Source: Fibrobacterota bacterium (GTDB taxonomy: Bacteria; Fibrobacterota; Fibrobacteria; UBA5070). Taken from it: a stretch of 25,529 bases of DNA. Position numbers and translations under genes: made by a program. How positions within the stretch are numbered: position 1 is the stretch's first letter; each line of letters opens with the position of its first letter. This document shows, one piece after another, positions 21,193 to 25,529 of this stretch. The stretch lies in the NCBI GenBank assembly GCA_016715065.1, contig JADKBN010000024.1:1-25529 (forward strand). The letters run 5' to 3'. Under the pieces are notes generated by a model. The model worked only from the letters and a program-made list of their open reading frames with translations, was not told the origin of the DNA and did not search any database.

Positions 21193-21972
21193 CTACCTGC
21201 CCTGCTTGCGCCGCCGGAACTGTTCGCGAAACCAACTTATCATGGGGACGGCGGCCAACCACCACACCAGGCGATTGCCCCAGCCAGGTACGCACACTTC
21301 GCGCTTGCGGCGCTTCCAACTGGCCTCGGCGACTTCTTGGGCGGTGGTCCAAAGCCACCTCGGCACGGAGTCGCGGTTCCAGTGCGCGTATTCCGGCGTG
21401 TCGTGGAATTCCGTTCTGGTGTAACCCGGGCACAGGGCCTGCACGCTCACGCCCTTCCAGGAAACCTCCCGCGCCAATGACCTCGTGTAGGAGATCTGGA
21501 AGGCCTTGGTGGCGCAATAGGTCGCACTGCCGGATCCCACGAGCCGCCCCGCGATGGAGGCCACCACCACGATCGCCCCCCTCCCGCGCTCGCGCATGGC
21601 CGGTACGGCCGCGGAGGTGAGGGCGATGGTGGCGTCCACGTGGACGGTGGCCATCGACAACAACTTGACAGAATCTGCCTCACCCACTTCGCCCCGCACC
21701 CCGAATCCCGCGTTGTGGACCAGAACCTCCAAGCCAGGCTCCGAGCGGATGGAATCGGACAAAGCGATCAAGTCCTCCGGATGGGAAAGGTCGCGGACAT
21801 CCACCCGCGCGGCCGCCCCCAACGAAGCCAGCTCGCCGGCCAGGGCATGGAGGCGATCGCCGCGACGGGCGACCAGCCATAGATCGTGGCCTTCGTGGGC
21901 CAGGAGCTTGGCATAGGCCGCACCGATTCCGGAAGAAGCCCCGGTGACCAGGGCGAGGGGACGATATGACAT
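21193..21972 (-). CDS. Short-chain dehydrogenase/reductase (SDR)
   Basis: A 259-residue NAD(P)-dependent oxidoreductase of the classical SDR type. The cofactor motif is TGASSGIG (10-17), followed by VARRGDR (34-40), which suggests NADP from the two arginines. HNAG (86-89) replaces the usual NNAG. The catalytic residues are Ser139 (VVASIAG), Tyr152 and Lys156 (YCATK), followed by PGYTRTEFHD. The C-terminal end (VCVPGWGNRLVWWLAAVPMI, then SWFREQF) is hydrophobic and aromatic, resembling the DltE/YqjQ-type SDRs that associate with membranes. The substrate cannot be told. A purine-rich GGAAAGACGGAAA lies directly before the ATG. Confidence 0.93.
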   Translation of the reverse strand: MSYRPLALVTGASSGIGAAYAKLLAHEGHDLWLVARRGDRLHALAGELASLGAAARVDVRDLSHPEDLIALSDSIRSEPGLEVLVHNAGFGVRGEVGEADSVKLLSMATVHVDATIALTSAAVPAMRERGRGAIVVVASIAGRLVGSGSATYCATKAFQISYTRSLAREVSWKGVSVQALCPGYTRTEFHDTPEYAHWNRDSVPRWLWTTAQEVAEASWKRRKREVCVPGWGNRLVWWLAAVPMISWFREQFRRRKQGR

Positions 21973-22105
21973 TTTCCGTCTTTCCGTTCATTCGAAACTT
22001 CGCCGGCGCGGGCAGAAGCCAATGCGCAGTTGTCGGCGGCCGGGCCTCCTCCAGGACGAACGGATGGGTTGTTTTCCACCGATGGCGAGTCGGGAGGCAT
22101 GCGAT

Positions 22106-22492
22106 TCAGAGGACGTCGCTGATCAGCACCTTGAGGGCATTGATGGAAATGTGGATCTCGCGCAGGGAAAAGCCCAGGGAAGCCACCAGGAACACCAACG
22201 AGATCCCGAACAGGAGTTCGCCAAGAAGCTGGAGTCCCACGTACAGCAAAAACATGGTGATGGTCCCCAGAATGAAGGACACCATCGCCAGCCACTGCAT
22301 CCAACGGATGAGTTGCAGGCGAATCTTGAAATTGCGCATTTGCGCCAGGATTTTTTCGTCCGGTGTTTTGTGGTATTCGGCATGCATGCCGCGAATCAGA
22401 TTTGACAATGTCAGGAATCGTCCATTGTACGACAGGAACAACAGTGAGATGGCCGGGAACAACAAGGCTGGCGTGGTGATCGGAAGATTCAT
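22106..22492 (-). CDS. DUF2721-like integral membrane protein
   Basis: A 128-residue protein with three hydrophobic segments (ALLFPAISLLFLSY at 9-22, WMQWLAMVSFILGTITMFLL at about 64-83, LGELLFGISLVFLVASLGF at about 90-108). They are separated by a charged loop with the pattern RFLTLSNLIRGMHAEYH and an I-x-x-I-R-R/W-M-like stretch. This layout (N-terminal helix, basic R-x-L-x-L-x-x-L-I-R-x-L loop, then two helices) fits DUF2721. Its function is unknown. The ATG has a good AGGGA 5 nt upstream, unlike many neighbours. The gap of 133 nt to the dehydrogenase gene downstream contains nothing I can name. It diverges from the binding-protein gene at 22580. Confidence 0.7.
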   Translation of the reverse strand: MNLPITTPALLFPAISLLFLSYNGRFLTLSNLIRGMHAEYHKTPDEKILAQMRNFKIRLQLIRWMQWLAMVSFILGTITMFLLYVGLQLLGELLFGISLVFLVASLGFSLREIHISINALKVLISDVL

Positions 22493-22567
22493 GGTGGTCC
22501 CTGAAAATGGAATCGATTCGAAGCAGCATCATTTGGATGTGACTTCGAAAGTACCTCTTCGCAGCGC

Positions 22568-22573
22568 TATCTT
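22568..22573 (+). promoter_or_regulatory. -10 box for the 22580 gene (probable leaderless mRNA)
   Basis: TATCTT ends 6 nt before the ATG, with TTCGAA 18 nt upstream. No ribosome-binding site is present. Confidence 0.5.
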
Positions 22574-22579
22574 TTTTCC

Positions 22580-23686
22580 ATGAAACCTTTCCATTCCAAG
22601 CTGACCGCCGCCTTTGCGGTCCTGGCCCTCGCGGGTTGCCAAAAAAAGGCCGACACCATCAAGATCGGACTGGCCGGTGTGCAGACCGGATCGGACGGCG
22701 AAATCGGCGCCGCTCCCATCCGCGGCTCGCAGATCGCCATCGACGAATGGAACGCCAAGGGCGGCGTGCTGGGCAAGCCCATCGAAACGGTCAACCGCGA
22801 CGACGAAGGCAAACCCGACCAAGCCGTGGCCGTGGCCAATGAGCTTGTATCGGCACAAGTCTGCGCCGTGCTCGGTCACTTCAATTCGGGTTGTTCGCTC
22901 CCCGCTTCGGACATATACAACCAGGCGGGAATCCTGCAACTGACCCCCGCCTCCACCAATCCCACCATCACGGAACGCGGACTCCCCCACCTGTTTCGCG
23001 CTTGCGGCCGCGACGACCAGCAAGGCGTGGTTTCGGCGGCGTTCGCGTTCGATTCGCTCAAGGTGACGCAGGTGGCGATCCTGCACGACAAGACCGCCTA
23101 CGGACAAGGATTGGCAGAAGCCTTCAAGAAGAGCTTCGAGGCCAAGGGCGGCAAGGCCGTGGTGTTCGAGGGTGTGGGCAGCGACGAACTGGACTTCCGC
23201 GCCTCCATCGCCGCGCTCAAGGCAGCCGGTGGCCAGGCCGTGTTCTGGGGCGGCATGTACAAGCAGGGCGGGCCGCTGTACAAGCAGATGCGCCAGGGCG
23301 ATTTCAAGGGCGCCCTGTTGGGCGGCGACGGCATCTACGAAACCGAACTGATCAAGACCGTAGGACCCAAGGCAGATTCTGTCTTCATCACCTTCGGGCC
23401 CGACTTCAACGGACTGCCCGTGGCCAAGCCCTTCCTGGCCGCCTACAAGGCCAAGTACGGCCAGGAAGCCGGAGGTTATGCGATCTACGGTTACGACGCG
23501 GCCAACGTGCTGCTTTTGGCCATCAAGAAGGCGGGAACCACCAACGCCGACACCGTTTCCAAGATGCTGCGCTCCCAGGAGTGGCCCACGTTGGCGGGAT
23601 CCATCTCCTTTGACGAAAAGGGCGATCTCAAGAAGGCCAACTACGTGATCTGGACCATCCGCGAAGGCAAGTTCGCGGTGCGCTGA
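22580..23686 (+). CDS. Branched-chain amino acid-type ABC transporter substrate-binding lipoprotein
   Basis: A 368-residue exported protein. The lipoprotein signal MKPFHSKLTAAFAVLALAGC has a canonical lipobox (LAGC, Cys20). The mature part is a type I periplasmic binding protein of the Leu/Ile/Val family: IKIGLAGVQTGSDGEIGAAP (27-46), GSQIAIDEWNAKGGVLGKPI, DQAVAVANELVSAQVCAVLG, LQLTPASTNPTITERG, FRACGRDDQQG, VAILHDKTAYGQGLA and GYAIYGYDAANVLLLAIKKA. It would bind an amino acid or similar ligand outside the inner membrane and hand it to LivHMGF-type permeases, but none of these are next to it, so it works with a distant transporter or as a sensor. Length is normal for the family. Confidence 0.93.
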   Translation: MKPFHSKLTAAFAVLALAGCQKKADTIKIGLAGVQTGSDGEIGAAPIRGSQIAIDEWNAKGGVLGKPIETVNRDDEGKPDQAVAVANELVSAQVCAVLGHFNSGCSLPASDIYNQAGILQLTPASTNPTITERGLPHLFRACGRDDQQGVVSAAFAFDSLKVTQVAILHDKTAYGQGLAEAFKKSFEAKGGKAVVFEGVGSDELDFRASIAALKAAGGQAVFWGGMYKQGGPLYKQMRQGDFKGALLGGDGIYETELIKTVGPKADSVFITFGPDFNGLPVAKPFLAAYKAKYGQEAGGYAIYGYDAANVLLLAIKKAGTTNADTVSKMLRSQEWPTLAGSISFDEKGDLKKANYVIWTIREGKFAVR

Positions 23687-23873
23687 GAGTCTCGAGGCAT
23701 ACTCCTCCGTTCGTCCTGAGGAGCCCATGAAATGGGCGTCTCGACAACTGCGGCAATCGGGGCTTCGGTTGGGCGCCCCAAGCGCCAAGGGCGCACGGAG
23801 GAAGGATTCTCGCCCTCTGCCGTGTCCCGAACCTTCCAAGGATCGGCCATTGTCGATTCCGTGGAATGTTGTC

Positions 23874-23879
23874 TACCTT
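23874..23879 (+). promoter_or_regulatory. -10 box for the 23887 gene (probable leaderless mRNA)
   Basis: TACCTT ends 7 nt before the ATG, with TTGTCG 18 nt upstream. The 200-nt gap before it also holds a GCCCAT-GAA-ATGGGC hairpin just after the binding-protein gene, too weak to call a terminator. Confidence 0.45.
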
Positions 23880-23886
23880 CCCGACC

Positions 23887-25242
23887 ATGCCGACTCCCGC
23901 CTTGCTCCTGCATTCCGTCCTCCTGTCCTTGAGCCAGATGACCGGCCTTGTCCGGTCTCCCTTGGATTCCCTGTCCGAACTCAGCTTTCCCTTCAGCGGC
24001 TTTCCGTCGGGAACGAAGATCGTATGGAAAGGCCAAGGATACGACTCCGTAGGGGTCCAGACCGATTCCACGGCGTGGAATATCCAGATTCTGTCCAACG
24101 ATCGGATGAACATGGAATTGTTCCGACATCGGTGGGTCGGCGAGCCGAGCATGCTCAAAGAGCGTTACTGGGGCTTTTCCCGCCAAACGCCTTTCGATTC
24201 CATGACCCAATCTTCCTGGACCGATTCCACCGGTTGGCAGGAACAATTCCGTACCCGCAAACAAGTGGAGGGTACGGTCACCCGTTGGGTCACCTTTCCC
24301 GGCCCGGCCTGGGAAAAATCGGCCCCCTTCGATACCGCCGAGCAGTTCGGCAGCCCGTCATCCCCCCTCCAGGTACGCAGGGAGCGCGAGGTTGGCGGCG
24401 TGGTGCGCGTGGACTCCATCTGGCGAACTCCGGATGGGACACCGGTGCGCGCCACAGAAACCCTCCAATCCATCGCGAGCAACACCTATTACTCCTTGAT
24501 GGGCCAGACCCACGCCTACCTGTTCCAAAACGGACACATGGTTGCGGACACCATCCGGGCGCACGGCTACGAAGGTGGAATCAAGGACACTTCCTGGACG
24601 GATACCTTGCGTTACACCTGGGAAAACGGACGGATGGTTCGGTACACCAGCGCGATCGATACCGTCTGGATGGAGTGGTCGACTACCGGACTTCCAATTC
24701 GCGAGTTGCACCATACTTGGTCCCCCCGATTCCCGAATGATTTTCCCAGAAACCTGAGCATCCGCGAGTCCCGCTTCGATGTCCAAGGCAGGGAGACATC
24801 CTACCTGGAGAGCTACTCCCATTCCGACTACTTCTACCTCGATACCAACGATTTTCAAGGCTCATTGCCGCTTCCCTCCAAGAGCGTGTCCCTGTCGTGC
24901 CGCAAATCCAGCCAAGCGAGCATGGACTTCACTCGCGCGAATTGCCGCATCCAGGATGTGGATGTGTTTCAGACGGAAATCTCCGGTGTGCCCGTCCGCT
25001 TCCCCGCCAAGGGAGTTCGCCAAGCCACCGTCCGGATGGACGGCAAAAAGGCGATCTTCCAGAATTTGTCCATCGGACATGGACAGCTGGAACACCTTTC
25101 GTTGGACGGAAGGCTCCTCGCTAAAACTCCTGTGGTGGAGGGGCAGGCCACGCTCGCCCACCCTCGAGGCGGAGTCACGCTGTGGCGCGTGCGCTCCCCT
25201 GCCGGTGCGGCCTCCGAGGCATCGCGCCTGATCCTTCCCTGA
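23887..25242 (+). CDS. Large secreted protein of unknown function, tandem paralogue pair member 1
   Basis: A 451-residue protein with an N-terminal signal peptide (MPTPALLLHSVLLSLSQ). The body is rich in Ser, Thr, Trp, Tyr and Asp with many short strands (WTDTLRYTWENGRM, DTVWMEWSTTGLP, then ELHHTW), typical of surface beta-repeat proteins such as RHS- or MORN-like 'DxxWxEWxxxG' units. I see no named family. The last 50 residues (LEHLSLDGRLLAKTPVVEGQ followed by the VTLWRVRSPAG and RLIL segments) resemble C-terminal sorting domains of type IX-secreted proteins, which is only a guess. The ATG at 23887 is chosen over one 21 nt upstream because the TACCTT box lies 7 nt before it and the signal peptide starts there. 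A broken second copy begins at 25343. Confidence 0.75.
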   Translation: MPTPALLLHSVLLSLSQMTGLVRSPLDSLSELSFPFSGFPSGTKIVWKGQGYDSVGVQTDSTAWNIQILSNDRMNMELFRHRWVGEPSMLKERYWGFSRQTPFDSMTQSSWTDSTGWQEQFRTRKQVEGTVTRWVTFPGPAWEKSAPFDTAEQFGSPSSPLQVRREREVGGVVRVDSIWRTPDGTPVRATETLQSIASNTYYSLMGQTHAYLFQNGHMVADTIRAHGYEGGIKDTSWTDTLRYTWENGRMVRYTSAIDTVWMEWSTTGLPIRELHHTWSPRFPNDFPRNLSIRESRFDVQGRETSYLESYSHSDYFYLDTNDFQGSLPLPSKSVSLSCRKSSQASMDFTRANCRIQDVDVFQTEISGVPVRFPAKGVRQATVRMDGKKAIFQNLSIGHGQLEHLSLDGRLLAKTPVVEGQATLAHPRGGVTLWRVRSPAGAASEASRLILP

Positions 25243-25329
25243 TCAGGGCCACTCCCTCTCGGGACCACTCCTCGCTCCTCGGGATGCACCCTGGAAAAAC
25301 GAAACTTTGGGGATCCGGGAGGGGTTGGC

Positions 25330-25335
25330 TACATT
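25330..25335 (+). promoter_or_regulatory. -10 box for the 25343 gene
   Basis: TACATT ends 7 nt before the ATG, with TTGGGG 17 nt upstream; the same arrangement as the paralogue at 23887. Confidence 0.4.
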
Positions 25336-25342
25336 CAAGGCC

Positions 25343-25529
25343 ATGCTGACTCCCGCGCTACTCCTGCATGCCTCGATGTTTTTTCTCACCCAAGCCACCG
25401 GCCTGATCCTATCGCCGCTGGATACCCTTCCACTGGACCGCGAAGCGTGGAAGACCTTCCACCTGGATCGCAGGTCATCCAGAAAACCGAAGGCTCAATG
25501 GGACCGGCGAAGTCGTGGATTCCACGTTG
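25343..25529 (+). pseudogene. Second secreted-protein paralogue, frame-shifted and cut by the window end
   Basis: The first 30 codons (MLTPALLLHASMFFLTQATG then LILSPLDTL) match the paralogue at 23887 (MPTPALLLHS...TGLVRSPLDSL). After that the similarity moves to other frames: PPGSQVIQKTEG in the +1 frame matches PSGTKIVWKGQG, and GEVVDSTL in the +2 frame matches VGVQTDST. Two single-base losses within about 100 nt explain this. So the copy is probably a pseudogene, unless the assembly has errors here. The promoter box is kept. Confidence 0.6.

Overview
The window is about 25.5 kb of mostly GC-rich chromosome (GC-ending codons throughout, roughly 60-65% by eye), with a clearly AT-richer patch at about 1.0-2.35 kb. 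Gene content is housekeeping and Gram-negative: MlaE/MlaF lipid transport, a lipoprotein with a lipobox, an outer-membrane-like protein and peptidoglycan enzymes. The origin may be the Fibrobacterota or the wider FCB group. That is an inference from TAnnTT promoter boxes just upstream of many start codons, a secreted protein with a possible type-IX-like C-terminal segment, and the rpoZ-coaBC order. No rRNA, tRNA or CRISPR was seen.

Left end (1-2720), accessory. A frame-shifted group II intron reverse transcriptase runs on the minus strand and leaves the window at its YADD motif. It is followed by an AT-rich patch holding three diverged copies of a 90-130 bp repeat. Each copy ends in GCCTAAC or a decayed form of it. 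One copy runs into a 90-nt palindrome (GCCTAAC...GTTAGGC with inner complementary boxes) that looks like an integron attC site, and another into an imperfect hairpin with two bulged bases. Between repeats lies one AT-rich secreted, probably outer-membrane, protein gene with its own extended -10 promoter. I read this as a decayed cassette cluster without a visible integrase.

Core operon (2723-12744). mtgA (minus) diverges from a tightly packed plus-strand series: rpoZ, coaBC, a uracil-DNA-glycosylase-like Fe-S protein, dnaB, mlaE, mlaF and radA. Starts overlap stops or lie within about 10 nt. A 6-phosphofructokinase gene and murB follow as a second overlapping pair. The series joins transcription, coenzyme A synthesis, replication and repair, and envelope lipid transport.

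Pterin and envelope section (12745-17995). A 290-nt regulatory gap with two related palindromes precedes folE (GTP cyclohydrolase IA). Then come a class I glutamine amidotransferase, a convergent EcsC-family gene, and folE2 (GTP cyclohydrolase IB) overlapping dacB (PBP4-type peptidase with a proline-rich tail). Having both cyclohydrolase types within 3 kb is notable. A strong hairpin terminator closes the section.

Right end (18021-25529). Small, mostly single genes: a secreted small protein, a nucleoside-phosphorylase-like protein, a cyclic-nucleotide-domain/PATAN regulator, a YkgJ-type cysteine-cluster protein, a short-chain dehydrogenase, a DUF2721-like membrane protein, a branched-chain-amino-acid-type binding lipoprotein, and two tandem paralogous secreted proteins, the second frame-shifted and cut by the window end. 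Many of these genes lack a Shine-Dalgarno sequence and instead carry a TAnnTT box 6-8 nt before the ATG, which predicts leaderless mRNAs.
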